DNA from: Henriciella sp045287255
Lineage (GTDB): Bacteria > Pseudomonadota > Alphaproteobacteria > Caulobacterales > Hyphomonadaceae
NCBI RefSeq assembly: GCF_045287255.1
Contig: NZ_CP137142.1
Span: forward strand, 2,418,001 to 2,482,000
DNA: 64,000 nt
Direction of reading: 5' to 3'
This document shows positions 52,709-62,186 of this stretch, piece by piece. How positions within the stretch are numbered: position 1 is the first letter of the stretch; each line of letters begins with the position of its first letter. The notes below the pieces were generated by a model. The model had not been told where the DNA came from. It did not search any database and saw only the letters and a list, made by a program, of their open reading frames with translations. A program made the position numbers and the translations under genes.

Positions 52709-53725
52709 ATGAAAGTCTATTACGAGCAGGATGCCAATCTCGACCTGATCCTCGCCAAGAAAGTCGCCGTCATCGGTTATGGCAGTCAAGGCCACGCCCA
52801 TGCCCTGAACCTGAAAGACAGCGGCGGCACTGTCCGCGTTGGCCTGCAGCCCGGCTCTTCCAGCCGCAAGAAAGCCGAAGAGGCCGGTCTTGAAGTCATG
52901 ACGCCAGCCGAAGCCACACAATGGGCCGACGTTGTTATGATCCTGATCCCGGACGAGCGTCAAGCTGTCCTCTGGGCCAACGAAATTGAGCCCCATGTCC
53001 GCGAAGGCCAGCACATCATGTTCGGCCACGGCTTCAACGTGCACTATAACCTGATCCGCCCAATGGCAGGCGTCGATGTCTCGCTGTCCGCACCGAAAGG
53101 CCCTGGCCACACCCTGCGCGACCAATTCCAGCGCGGCTTTGGCCTGCCTGGCCTTGTTGCCATCCATCAGGACGCAACCGGCACAGCAAGAGACATTGCG
53201 CTATCCTACTCAAAAGCCATCGGCAACACCCGCGCAGGCGTGATCGAAACCAGCTTCAGGGAAGAAACTGAAACCGACCTGTTTGGCGAGCAGGCCGTTC
53301 TGTGTGGCGGTATCGTTGAGCTGATCAAAGCCGGCTTTGAAACGCTGGTTGAAGCCGGATACGCCCCAGAAATGGCCTATTTCGAATGCCTGCATGAAAC
53401 CAAGCTGATCGTGGACCTGATCTATGAAGGCGGCATCGCCAACATGAACTACTCCATCTCTAACACGGCCGAGTATGGTGAGTACGTCTCCGGTCCGCGC
53501 GTTGTCACCGAAGACAGCAAGAAAGCGATGAAAGCGGTTCTGGAAGATATTCAGGATGGCACGTTTGCTCGCAACTGGGTTCTGGAGAATCAGGCTGGCG
53601 CCCCAAGCTTCCACGCGAAACGCGCCCGCATGAATGATCACCTCATCGAAGAGGTAGGCGAAAAGCTACGCGGCATGATGCACTGGGCCCAGAATGACCG
53701 TTTGGTCGATAAGAGCCGCAACTAG
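52709..53725 (+). CDS. ilvC: Ketol-acid reductoisomerase IlvC
   Basis: 338 residues, the short class I type. IlvC isomerises and reduces acetolactate with Mg2+ and NADPH. The Rossmann domain has VAVIGYGSQGHAHALNLKDS and RVGLQPGSSSRKKA. The metal-binding knot has GVIETSFREETETDLFGEQA and CLHETKLIVDLIYEGGIANM. AAGGAG precedes the ATG. It ends the ilv operon and is followed by a strong terminator. Confidence 0.99.
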   Translation: MKVYYEQDANLDLILAKKVAVIGYGSQGHAHALNLKDSGGTVRVGLQPGSSSRKKAEEAGLEVMTPAEATQWADVVMILIPDERQAVLWANEIEPHVREGQHIMFGHGFNVHYNLIRPMAGVDVSLSAPKGPGHTLRDQFQRGFGLPGLVAIHQDATGTARDIALSYSKAIGNTRAGVIETSFREETETDLFGEQAVLCGGIVELIKAGFETLVEAGYAPEMAYFECLHETKLIVDLIYEGGIANMNYSISNTAEYGEYVSGPRVVTEDSKKAMKAVLEDIQDGTFARNWVLENQAGAPSFHAKRARMNDHLIEEVGEKLRGMMHWAQNDRLVDKSRN

Positions 53726-53746
53726 GCCCAAACTTAAAACCTAATC

Positions 53747-53786
53747 GAAAGCCCCCTGTCAGACATGTGACAGGGGGCTTTCTTTT
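53747..53786 (+). terminator. Intrinsic terminator after ilvC
   Basis: A perfect 15-bp stem GAAAGCCCCCTGTCA / TGACAGGGGGCTTTC with a 6-base loop, followed by TTTT. It marks the end of the ilv operon. Confidence 0.95.
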
Positions 53787-53893
53787 GCAGCGCTCACCAC
53801 CCCGTGATGAGGCAAGCCCTTTATTCTTATCTGCCGAATCCCCATAACAGGGGCCGATAGATTTTAACGGCATCACGCCAGATGGAGGCAGAT

Positions 53894-54874
53894 ATGGCCG
53901 ATACAGAACAGACAACTCGCCATGCAGAAATCCTGATCATTGGCTCAGGCCCCGCCGGGTGGACCGCAGCCGTTTATGGTGCCCGCGCCATGCGCGACAC
54001 ACTGGTCGTGGCCGGACTACAGCCGGGCGGACAGCTGACGATTACGACCGAAGTAGAAAACTGGCCTGGCGAAGCGGAAATCCAGGGGCCTGAGCTCATG
54101 GTCAAAATGCAGGAGCACGCCCTGAAAATGGGTGCCAAGATGGCCGAAGATCATATTGCCGAAGTTGATTTTGAAAGCCGCCCATTCCGCGCCATTGGCG
54201 AAAGCGGGACGGTCTACACCGCTGACTCGGTTGTCATTTCTACTGGTGCGCAAGCCAAATGGCTCGGTCTGCCAACAGAAACCAAGTTCCAGGGCTTTGG
54301 CGTCTCGGCTTGCGCAACCTGCGACGGCTTTTTCTATCGCGGCAAGGAGGTTCTGGTCGTCGGCGGTGGGAATACCGCTGTTGAGGAAGCTCTATTCCTG
54401 ACCAATTTTGCGTCAAAGGTCACGCTTGTGCATCGCCGAGATAGCCTGCGCGCTGAGAAAATCCTGCAGCACCGCTTGCTCAACCATCCAAAGGTTGAGG
54501 TCAAATGGAATACAGAACTGGCCGAAGTTGTTGGCGATGAGAACCCCCTCGGCGTGACGGGTGCCATGCTTAAAAATCGAGAGACAGGCGCAGTCGAGCA
54601 CCTCCCTGTGCATGGTGTGTTCATCGCCATTGGTCATGCCCCTGCGACGGAACTGTTCCGTGGCAAGCTCGACATGCAGGATAATGGCTATCTGATCACC
54701 GCCCCTGACTCGACCGCCACAAACATTCCCGGCGTTTTCGCCGCGGGCGATGTCACGGATGAAACCTACCGTCAGGCGGTCACCGCTGCTGGCATGGGCT
54801 GCATGGCTGCTTTGGAGGCAGAGCGCTTCCTTGAAGAGAGCAAGGCAAATGCCGATCTGGTGGCCGCTGAATAG
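53894..54874 (+). CDS. trxB: Thioredoxin reductase TrxB
   Basis: 326 residues from the ATG with GGAGG just ahead; another ATG lies four codons upstream. TrxB reduces thioredoxin with NADPH through FAD and a dithiol. The FAD site is ILIIGSGPAGWTAAVYGARA, the redox pair is C140-A-T-C143-D, the NADPH site is VLVVGGGNTAVEEALFLTN, and the second FAD motif is PGVFAAGDVTDETYRQAVTA. It stands alone and converges on tadC with a 15-base gap. Confidence 0.98.
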   Translation: MADTEQTTRHAEILIIGSGPAGWTAAVYGARAMRDTLVVAGLQPGGQLTITTEVENWPGEAEIQGPELMVKMQEHALKMGAKMAEDHIAEVDFESRPFRAIGESGTVYTADSVVISTGAQAKWLGLPTETKFQGFGVSACATCDGFFYRGKEVLVVGGGNTAVEEALFLTNFASKVTLVHRRDSLRAEKILQHRLLNHPKVEVKWNTELAEVVGDENPLGVTGAMLKNRETGAVEHLPVHGVFIAIGHAPATELFRGKLDMQDNGYLITAPDSTATNIPGVFAAGDVTDETYRQAVTAAGMGCMAALEAERFLEESKANADLVAAE

Positions 54875-54889
54875 CAGGCTTAAAAAGCG

Positions 54890-55882
54890 CTATTCACTGC
54901 TACCGTAAGCGGTTCCGGTCGTATCCATCTCGGTCACCTTGATATAGGCTGGCCCCAGAACCACCAGGAACAGAACCGGAAGGAAGAACAGGATCATCGG
55001 CACGGTCAGTTTAGCCGGCAATGCCGCCGCTTTTTTCTCTGCTTCAGACATCCGCATGTCGCGGTTTTCCTTGGCCATGACCCGTAGCGCATCGCCGAGC
55101 GGGGTACCATAACGCTCCGCTTGGATCAGCGCCATCGTGACGGCTTTCACGCCTTCATGCCCGGTACGTTTGGCGAGGTTCTCATAAGCAATTCTGCGTT
55201 CAGGCAAATAGGCAAGCTCGGCCGTGGTGAGCTGTAATTCCTCTGCAAGTTCGACAGATGCAGTTCCAATCTCGGCCCCCACCTTGGCGAACGCCATCTC
55301 AATCGACATCCCTGATTCAACACAGATCAGCATCATATCCAAAGCGTCTGGGAAGGCCCGCATAATCGACTGCTGACGCTTGCTGGCGAGATTGGCAACA
55401 TAGAGGTTTGGTGCATAAAAGCCTGCTGCCGCGCCAAACACAGCGGAGCCATACTTCATCTGTATGGACAGACCAAAATCATTGATCAGGAAAATATAAA
55501 GCGCTGTTCCAGCTCCGAACAGGAAGGGCAGAGCAAAACGGCAAAAATAGAAAATCATTAGGGGCCGAGGTCCACGCAATCCTGCTTGCTCAAGCTTTGT
55601 TGCAATGTTTGGGTCTTCCAGCATTTTCTGGAGGTCCAGCTTTTTGGTAATCCCGGCAATCGTGCCCTTGGCTTCGCGGCGCAAACCCGCCTGCTCGAGT
55701 TGGGCACGGCTGGCGCGGCGGAGTTTTTCCCGCTGCGAGGTCACCTGCTTCAAGCGCGTTTCCAGCTTGTCGCCTTTGAGCGCTGGCAACATGACTGAGA
55801 CAACGGTTGCAAACATTGCAAACGCTGCAAACAGCGAGGCAACCGCGCCTGGGTCAGAGAGAGATGCTGCAAAACCACTCAT
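54890..55882 (-). CDS. tadC: Tad pilus platform protein TadC
   Basis: 330 residues. TadC is one of two inner-membrane platform proteins of the Flp/Tad pilus (T2SS-F family). Membrane spans include GAVASLFAAFAMFATVVSVM, LIFYFCRFALPFLFGAG-like PLMIFYFCRFALPFLF, and a C-terminal LTVPMILFFLPVLFLVVLGP. The GspF-type segment is FPDALDMMLICVESGMSIEM, then AFAKVGAEIG. It is the last gene of the leftward cpa operon, 12 bases after tadB. Confidence 0.95.
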   Translation of the reverse strand: MSGFAASLSDPGAVASLFAAFAMFATVVSVMLPALKGDKLETRLKQVTSQREKLRRASRAQLEQAGLRREAKGTIAGITKKLDLQKMLEDPNIATKLEQAGLRGPRPLMIFYFCRFALPFLFGAGTALYIFLINDFGLSIQMKYGSAVFGAAAGFYAPNLYVANLASKRQQSIMRAFPDALDMMLICVESGMSIEMAFAKVGAEIGTASVELAEELQLTTAELAYLPERRIAYENLAKRTGHEGVKAVTMALIQAERYGTPLGDALRVMAKENRDMRMSEAEKKAAALPAKLTVPMILFFLPVLFLVVLGPAYIKVTEMDTTGTAYGSSE

Positions 55883-55894
55883 GATTCCATCTCC

Positions 55895-56953
55895 CTAGAT
55901 ATCGAAATTGATCATTTTACGCATGACCGTAACACCCGTTGCCATAAGGCAGAACGCCATGAACAGGATCATATGCCCGGTCGGCTTAAGGAAGAGTTCC
56001 ATGATGTAGCTGGGTGTCGTCATGTAAACCATGAAGCCTACGGCGAAAGGCAGACATCCAATGATCATCGCGGAGGCTTTGGCTTCAGCGGATAGCGCCT
56101 TAATCTTCTCACGCATCATTTTGCGCTGGCGAATAATAGTCGACAGATTGCCCAAGGCTTCAGACAGATTACCACCTGCCTTGGCCTGAATGCTTAAAAC
56201 AATCACAAAGAAATTGATCTCTGGCAGCGGCACGCGCTTGTATAATTGCTGCAAGGCGCGCTCGGTGGTCATGCCCATTTGCATATTATCCGTCAGCTGG
56301 CCAAACTCTGGGCCAAGTGGTGCCGGGCTTTCAGCAGCAATGATACGCAGACACTCGGTCAAAGGCAGACCGGATTTGACCCCGCGAACGATAATATCAA
56401 TCGCGTCCGCAAACTGGTTGGTCATTTTCTTATTCCGACCCTTGGCGAGGAAGCCAAGAACCCAGTTGGGCAAGCCAATACCGCCCGCAACCACGGCGGC
56501 CGCAATTGTCGCGATACGCGCTCCTTGCTCACCGAGGACTTTCTTCAACTCAAAGCCCATCAACGGTGGCGGTCCGGCCGCGCCAGACAACCAGGCCAAA
56601 GCACCAAACACAATCGCCAGAACACCACAGACCACATAGAAATTCTGAGGGGACAGCTCCAGACCAGCCTGTCTGAGCTTGGCCTCAATACCATCAGCGC
56701 TCAGGGATTTTCGACGTGCCTGATCCTGCTCGCGCAGCTTCTTCAGCATTTGCTGCGTCTGCTTGCGGCGCGACGCCATTGGGTCATTCTTGTCGATCCG
56801 CTTGCTATCTGTCTCACCAGTCGATATCTGCTTGGCGCGTTTGGCTGTGCGTTCCTGCGCTGCATCACCAGTCAGGACAAACCCCAAGCCAGCAATCGCC
56901 AGAAAGGCCAGACCGCCAATCATATAAATCAGAAGGTCACCGCTCAGGTCCAT
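55895..56953 (-). CDS. tadB: Tad pilus platform protein TadB
   Basis: 352 residues. TadB is the partner platform protein of TadC. An N-terminal span (LLIYMIGGLAFLAIAGLGFV) is followed by a charged cytoplasmic loop (about 35-95). The GspF-type core is NQFADAIDIIVRGVKSGLPL, and then QAKAGGNLSEALGNLSTIIR. C-terminal spans include MIIGCLPFAVGFMVYM. It starts three bases after the cpaF stop. Confidence 0.95.
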   Translation of the reverse strand: MDLSGDLLIYMIGGLAFLAIAGLGFVLTGDAAQERTAKRAKQISTGETDSKRIDKNDPMASRRKQTQQMLKKLREQDQARRKSLSADGIEAKLRQAGLELSPQNFYVVCGVLAIVFGALAWLSGAAGPPPLMGFELKKVLGEQGARIATIAAAVVAGGIGLPNWVLGFLAKGRNKKMTNQFADAIDIIVRGVKSGLPLTECLRIIAAESPAPLGPEFGQLTDNMQMGMTTERALQQLYKRVPLPEINFFVIVLSIQAKAGGNLSEALGNLSTIIRQRKMMREKIKALSAEAKASAMIIGCLPFAVGFMVYMTTPSYIMELFLKPTGHMILFMAFCLMATGVTVMRKMINFDI

Positions 56954-56956
56954 GGC

Positions 56957-58432
56957 TTAATCCAGTGCATCCAGAGCTGAAGCGAGATCTTTCTCCAGAC
57001 CATAATACTGCGCGCGCTCCCAGAAGCGCGGGCGCCCGATCCCGGTGCCACGGTGACGACCAATGATCTTGTTATTCTCGTCCTCACCTTCGATCTCGTA
57101 CTTGAGGATATCCTGAAGAATGATGGTGTCCCCTTCCAGGCCCATCACCTCGGTCACACACATGATCCGGCGCGACCCATCACGTAAACGCGAAGCCTGC
57201 ACCACGACATCGACAGACCCAACAATCATCTCGCGAATGGTCTTTGCCGGAAGCGTGAAGCCCCCCATCGTAATCATGGATTCAACCCGGCTCAGTGCCT
57301 CACGTGGGCTGTTAGCGTGCAGAGTGCCCATTGAGCCATCATGGCCGGTATTCATCGCCTGAAGAAGGTCAAAGGCTTCGGGTCCGCGGACCTCGCCCAC
57401 GATAATCCGCTCAGGACGCATCCGCAGACAGTTTTTCACCAGATCACGCATCGAAATTTCGCCAGAGCCTTCAATATTTGGCGGGCGCGTTTCCAGACGC
57501 ACCACGTGCGGCTGCTGGAGTTGCAATTCAGCGGAGTCTTCACAGGTGATGACCCGCTCACCGGGTTCGATGAATCCGGTTAAACAGTTCAGCAGCGTCG
57601 TTTTCCCTGAACCGGTACCACCAGAGATCAACACATTACATCGGGCATGACCAATGATCCGCAGGATTTCCGCTCCGGCCTCTGAAATCGACTTGAAGTT
57701 GACCAGATCCTGAAGCTTCAGCTTATCCTTTTTAAACTTACGAATGGTCAGCGACGGCCCATCAATCGATAGCGGCGGGGCAATCACATTGACCCGGGAG
57801 CCATCCAGCAAGCGTGCATCACAAATCGGGCTGGCATCATCGACGCGGCGACCAACCTGGCTAACGATGCGCTGGCAGATATTCATCAGCTGTGCATTAT
57901 CGCGAAAGCGGATATTCGTACGCTCAATCTTGCCGTCGACTTCGATATAGCAAGTGTCGGCTCCATTCACCATGATATCGGCGATATCATCGCGCGCCAG
58001 CAAGGGCTCAAGCGGGCCATAGCCCAGAACATCGTTACAAATATCATCGAGCAGATATTCCTGCTCTGAAATCGACATCACAGCATTCTTGATGGCGATA
58101 ATCTCAACGACGATGTCGCGGATCTCTTCACGCGCTGCTTCAGGTTCAAGTTGCGCCAGCTGGCCGAGATCAATCGTGTCGATCAGCGCGTTGAAGACCA
58201 TGGTCTTGGTCGCATAATACTCGTCTGATCGGTCTGTGACCTTAGTGATCTTCTCTTCCGGTGGCGCAGGTGCGGGCTTCGCCCGAGCCTTCGGCTTCGC
58301 GGGTTCGGGCGGACGGGAGGCTTGCGGCTTGACCGGGGCAGGGGCCTCTGGCGCTGTGGCGGCAGGTTTCGGGCGCGGCGCTGTTGCTACACCGCCGGCA
58401 GATCCACCACTCGTCCGTTTACCAAATCCCAT
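56957..58432 (-). CDS. cpaF: Tad pilus assembly ATPase CpaF (TadA)
   Basis: 491 residues. CpaF powers both extension and retraction of tight-adherence pili. The first 65 residues are Pro/Ala/Lys-rich and probably disordered. The N-terminal domain follows (YVLDDICNDVLGYGPLEPL-like, ADIMVNGADTCYIEVDGKIE). Walker A is ISGGTGSGKTTLLNCL. The Asp box, His-box and Walker B segments follow (RVITCEDSAELQLQQPHVVR, RPERIIVGEVRGPEAFDLLQ, TGHDGSMGTLHANSPREAL). GAGGA precedes the ATG. Confidence 0.97.
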   Translation of the reverse strand: MGFGKRTSGGSAGGVATAPRPKPAATAPEAPAPVKPQASRPPEPAKPKARAKPAPAPPEEKITKVTDRSDEYYATKTMVFNALIDTIDLGQLAQLEPEAAREEIRDIVVEIIAIKNAVMSISEQEYLLDDICNDVLGYGPLEPLLARDDIADIMVNGADTCYIEVDGKIERTNIRFRDNAQLMNICQRIVSQVGRRVDDASPICDARLLDGSRVNVIAPPLSIDGPSLTIRKFKKDKLKLQDLVNFKSISEAGAEILRIIGHARCNVLISGGTGSGKTTLLNCLTGFIEPGERVITCEDSAELQLQQPHVVRLETRPPNIEGSGEISMRDLVKNCLRMRPERIIVGEVRGPEAFDLLQAMNTGHDGSMGTLHANSPREALSRVESMITMGGFTLPAKTIREMIVGSVDVVVQASRLRDGSRRIMCVTEVMGLEGDTIILQDILKYEIEGEDENNKIIGRHRGTGIGRPRFWERAQYYGLEKDLASALDALD

Positions 58433-58458
58433 GACACATCCTCACATCGCTCGCGCGA

Positions 58459-59871
58459 TTACTTTCCCAGTAATTTCTTGAGCAAAGATTTCCGTTCCAC
58501 TGCGACCGTCTGCCCGGTGACAAAGCTGGCCAGACGATCAATCTCGACGGCGGGCGCCGCTGTCGCATCTGTTTCGGAGATCATCTGTCCATTGTTCGAC
58601 GCTGTTCCGAACAGCTGTGGATCAAATGGAATGATAACTTCCGGCTCTACGCCCATGGCGCCTGCAAAATCCTTTGCCGGGATTTCAGGGCGCTTGGGGA
58701 CACCCATCATGTTCAGGATGACCCGTGGCGCCGCATCATTTGGGCGGTCAGCCTTGAGTTTATCCAGAATGTTCTTGCCATTGCGCAGGCTGGCCAGATC
58801 CGGTTGGCAAACCAGAATCACCTCATCTGAAGACACCAGCGTATTATACTGCCAGCGGTTCCAGCCATGAGGCAGATCCAACACCACATAAGGCATAACC
58901 CGGCGCACCCCATCAATCACAATCTGATAGGCCTCGGTGTGCACATCGATCACCTGACCGACACTGGCTGGAGCTGTAAACAGGGACAGTTTGTCTGTCG
59001 CCTTTGAGAGCAGGCGCGTAATCACGGCATCATCAACCCGCTCTGGTGCCAGCAGAGCATCAGCAACAGTTTGCTGGCTCTCCTGATTAAAGTCGAGCGA
59101 GGTGGTCCCAAAGGACAGATCAAGGTCAACCAGCGCTGTGTTCACCCGAACATTTTCTGACATGGACCAGGCCAGATTGTGCGCGATGGTTGACGCACCA
59201 ACGCCGCCTTTGGCCCCGATCACAGAAATAGATTTCCCGACAAATGGCGCATCTGGATCAGAGAACAGATTGCTGATCGAGCGGATCACCTGAACCGGCG
59301 TAATCGGCGGCACCAGATATTCGCTGACCCCGCGCGCCATAAGCTGGCGATACAGGGAGATGTCATTCACCGCCCCAATCACCATGACCTGAACCCCTTC
59401 ATCACAATGCCCGGCCAGTTCATCAATCTGAGCCAGCATCGTGCCATTGTTTTCGGTGGATTCCAGGATCAGCAAGTTCGGTGTTGGGTTCTCGCTGAGA
59501 TAGGCAATCGCCGCCTCAAGACCGCCCTCATGCAGGTCCAGACTGGCTTGCGACATGCGCCGATCACGAGAAACAGAAGCTACCAATTGCGCGGTCCGCC
59601 CGGTTTCGCAGAACGCGCCAATAGAGATCGCCGGGATCGCCCGCTCGCCGCCTTGCGTAGACAGATCGGCAATCGGCTCAATCGGTTTCATCGGGGCATC
59701 AAGGTCAAGGTCAAGGTCAAGGTCGAGCGCAAGGTCTGCGTCTTCGGCCTCAAATCCAGCATTCACGGGGGGCTCGGGCGCATCCTCAAAGACTGAACTC
59801 AGGGCGACATCCATATCATCATCAATGTCGAACTCGAGATCGTCATCGAAGAGGGCATTATCACTTTTCAT
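58459..59871 (-). CDS. cpaE: Pilus assembly protein CpaE (TadZ-like, ParA-type ATPase)
   Basis: 470 residues from the ATG 8 bases after GGAG; an upstream TTG is unlikely. CpaE/TadZ localises the pilus machine to the pole. Its first 70 residues are strongly acidic and hold a (Asp-Leu)n run encoded by a hexamer repeat. A receiver-like domain (about 80-210) lacks the usual phosphorylation pattern. The ParA-like domain has the deviant Walker A GAKGGVGAST, then LVDLDLSFGTTSLDFNQE and YVVLDLPHGWNRW. It sits between cpaD and cpaF as expected. Confidence 0.93.
   Translation of the reverse strand: MKSDNALFDDDLEFDIDDDMDVALSSVFEDAPEPPVNAGFEAEDADLALDLDLDLDLDAPMKPIEPIADLSTQGGERAIPAISIGAFCETGRTAQLVASVSRDRRMSQASLDLHEGGLEAAIAYLSENPTPNLLILESTENNGTMLAQIDELAGHCDEGVQVMVIGAVNDISLYRQLMARGVSEYLVPPITPVQVIRSISNLFSDPDAPFVGKSISVIGAKGGVGASTIAHNLAWSMSENVRVNTALVDLDLSFGTTSLDFNQESQQTVADALLAPERVDDAVITRLLSKATDKLSLFTAPASVGQVIDVHTEAYQIVIDGVRRVMPYVVLDLPHGWNRWQYNTLVSSDEVILVCQPDLASLRNGKNILDKLKADRPNDAAPRVILNMMGVPKRPEIPAKDFAGAMGVEPEVIIPFDPQLFGTASNNGQMISETDATAAPAVEIDRLASFVTGQTVAVERKSLLKKLLGK
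59699..59722. repeat. Hexanucleotide tandem repeat in cpaE
   Basis: Four exact copies of TCAAGG on the plus strand, with a further degenerate copy. In cpaE they encode alternating Asp and Leu in the acidic N-terminal region. Repeat number changes would alter the protein in steps of two residues without breaking the frame. Confidence 0.85.
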
Positions 59872-59904
59872 CGCACTCAACTCCCCAGCAAGGGCTCCAA
59901 AAAC

Positions 59905-60606
59905 TTATTCAATTGCGCTCGAAACTGCGCCGGATTCTTCATCGCTACGCTGCGCACCTGTCTGACTGCCTTCACGCCACGCTTCGAGCTGTGTTGACCG
60001 GCGCAAAATATCGCCTGCCTCAAGATCACGTTCACCGAACAGGTCGGCTGGATCAGCAATCATGGCCGCCATATTGGTCCGCACTGCACAACCCAGTGTC
60101 GGCAAATCATTATTGCTTCGCGCATCCGCGAAATCGATGTTCGACAATTGTGGGCAATCAGGCGCCACCGCTTCATAAGACTTGAAGGCCAGGATCAGGG
60201 GCGCATCAGCAACCCCACCCGCATCATAGGCGCTGCCAGCGATCTGACTATACTCAACCCCGGCTTTCCAGGCGAGATCGCGAGCCTCAGCCGCAGCCTG
60301 AACCGCAAGCTGCGGATTGGCAAAATTCTTTGGCATCGACATGATCAGCGGGCCGTGACCAGACTTGTTATAGCGCGCAAGGAAGCCCTTGATCTTGCGA
60401 ATCTCGGTCTGGCGCAGCTGGCTGTCGATAGGGTTGAGGTTTACGCGCAAATATTCCGTTTGCGCCGTCACGCCAATATCGTGCCGGTCAAGAACCGTGC
60501 CCTCGTAATAAGAGGTCGGGATAATCGGATCTTTTGCGGACTGACAGCCTGCGATCAGGCCCGTCAGACCCAGAACAGCGACCATTGTATGTGTCATACG
60601 GACCAT
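59905..60606 (-). CDS. cpaD: Pilus biogenesis lipoprotein CpaD
   Basis: 233 residues with a lipoprotein signal (VAVLGLTGLIAGC, Cys near residue 21). CpaD is the Caulobacter-type outer-membrane lipoprotein that helps the CpaC secretin. The mature region has the CpaD-like C-terminus (NIDFADARSNNDLPTLGCAV, then RTNMAAMIADPADLF). GGAG stands 8 bases before the ATG. It lies between cpaC and cpaE, the canonical place. Confidence 0.9.
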   Translation of the reverse strand: MVRMTHTMVAVLGLTGLIAGCQSAKDPIIPTSYYEGTVLDRHDIGVTAQTEYLRVNLNPIDSQLRQTEIRKIKGFLARYNKSGHGPLIMSMPKNFANPQLAVQAAAEARDLAWKAGVEYSQIAGSAYDAGGVADAPLILAFKSYEAVAPDCPQLSNIDFADARSNNDLPTLGCAVRTNMAAMIADPADLFGERDLEAGDILRRSTQLEAWREGSQTGAQRSDEESGAVSSAIE

Positions 60607-60611
60607 TGGGG

Positions 60612-62186
60612 CTACTCCTCGATAAAGCCAACCGGGGCGTTATAGTTTTCCTTGCTCAGACCTTTGCCATCCTCGGCGTACATGGCGTTCAACTTGCCAA
60701 AGAAGATGGTTTGGGGGTCCTTCGCATTAACAAATCCGTCCGCTGGTGTGCGCAGCTCATCCTTGCGCGCCGGGTCAACCAGATATGGCGTGACAATCAC
60801 CACCATCTCGGTTTCCTCGTTCAGGAAGTCGCGCGACTGGAATAAGGCCCCAATGACGGGTAGCTTCTTGATCCCCGGTAACTGATCAATGGTTTGCCGC
60901 GACCGGCTCTGGATCAAGCCAGCCATCATCGTAGATCCCCCCGATGGCAGCTCAACAGTGCTTTCTGCGCGGCGTACGATCAGGGCAGGAATCGTCAAGG
61001 TCTGGGCAACAATAACACCACCATCATCGTTCACACCGGCAACAGATTGCCCCTGAAATGCACCATTATTGGAGAGTTCTGAAATCTCCGTCGAGATTTT
61101 CAGTGAGATACGCCCTTCGGACAGGACCACAGGGGTAAAGGCAAGGCCGACCCCATATGGTTTGAACTCAATCGTGATCTGACCATTCTGGTCCTGGCCA
61201 ACCGGGACAGGGAACTCACCCCCCGCCAGGAATTTCGCGCTCTCCCCAGAGACTGCCATGATGTTCGGCTCTGCGAGGGTTCGCACAGCACCAATACGCT
61301 CCAAAGCATCAATTGCAACACCAGCAGAGGATTGTAGCTTGTCCTCAACAAAGTTCGTGTAACCGAGGTTTGTTGATAACCCCCCCAGCGAAGAGCCCGC
61401 AACATTGAAACCATTCGAGCTGCTCAAGCCAAACGTGTTCGTAAACGGCAATCCAGGGGCGAGAACCTCAACGTCCTGATCAACAAAAGGGCCGCCTGGG
61501 ACCACTTGCTGAAACAGTTGTTGGACGGTCTGGTTCGCCAGATCCCCAAAGTTGGTTGTGCCGGAGAGATTGATACCCAGCTGCTTGACGACCGAGCGCT
61601 GCATCTCAACAATGCGCACTTCCAGCATGACCTGATCATTGGCATCAATGCCCATCATGTTGACAATCTGGGGCTCTTCTTCAGCATCACCGAGATAGGC
61701 TGCAACCAAGCGCATCACCTGATCAGATTGGACAAGGCTATCCACCCGCCCGGTGACAACGGCACTGCCATTGAGCATCTCAACACGCACACGCGCATCG
61801 GGCACATAGCGCGCAATCATTGCATCCAGACCTGCTGTATCCAACTCAACGCTCAATTCCAGGTTCAGAAGCGGGTTGCCCTGGCGATCAAAAATGAAAG
61901 CATTGGTTTGGCCGACCTCAATCCCGCGAAAGATAATCCGTGTATTGGTCTGGACGACAGCGTCAGCAATATCCGGATTGGTAATCACAATGTCCGCGGC
62001 TGGGCGGCCAAGCTCGATAACGGTCGACTTGTTCAAACCTAGGGTCATAGTTTTGGAGACCGCTGTATCACCGGGCTCCATGGTCGACACACCCATCAGG
62101 TTCTGTGCCTGCGCCGAAACCGGCATGACGGTTAAAGCCAATGCCGCCGCAGCGCCTTTAAGAAGTATGGACTGCATGCGCATCAT
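60612..62186 (-). CDS. cpaC: Tad pilus secretin CpaC (RcpA)
   Basis: 524 residues with a signal peptide (AALALTVMPVSAQA). CpaC forms the outer-membrane channel for the Flp pilus. The N-terminal pilus/secretin domain has LNKSTVIELGRPAADIVITN, and a BON-like part has VEMLNGSAVVTGRVDSLVQS. The secretin domain includes RTLAEPNIMAVSGESAKFLA, GGEFPVPV and GGSTMMAGLIQSRSRQTIDQ. It begins right after the cpaB stop (TAGATGATG). Confidence 0.97.
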   Translation of the reverse strand: MMRMQSILLKGAAAALALTVMPVSAQAQNLMGVSTMEPGDTAVSKTMTLGLNKSTVIELGRPAADIVITNPDIADAVVQTNTRIIFRGIEVGQTNAFIFDRQGNPLLNLELSVELDTAGLDAMIARYVPDARVRVEMLNGSAVVTGRVDSLVQSDQVMRLVAAYLGDAEEEPQIVNMMGIDANDQVMLEVRIVEMQRSVVKQLGINLSGTTNFGDLANQTVQQLFQQVVPGGPFVDQDVEVLAPGLPFTNTFGLSSSNGFNVAGSSLGGLSTNLGYTNFVEDKLQSSAGVAIDALERIGAVRTLAEPNIMAVSGESAKFLAGGEFPVPVGQDQNGQITIEFKPYGVGLAFTPVVLSEGRISLKISTEISELSNNGAFQGQSVAGVNDDGGVIVAQTLTIPALIVRRAESTVELPSGGSTMMAGLIQSRSRQTIDQLPGIKKLPVIGALFQSRDFLNEETEMVVIVTPYLVDPARKDELRTPADGFVNAKDPQTIFFGKLNAMYAEDGKGLSKENYNAPVGFIEE

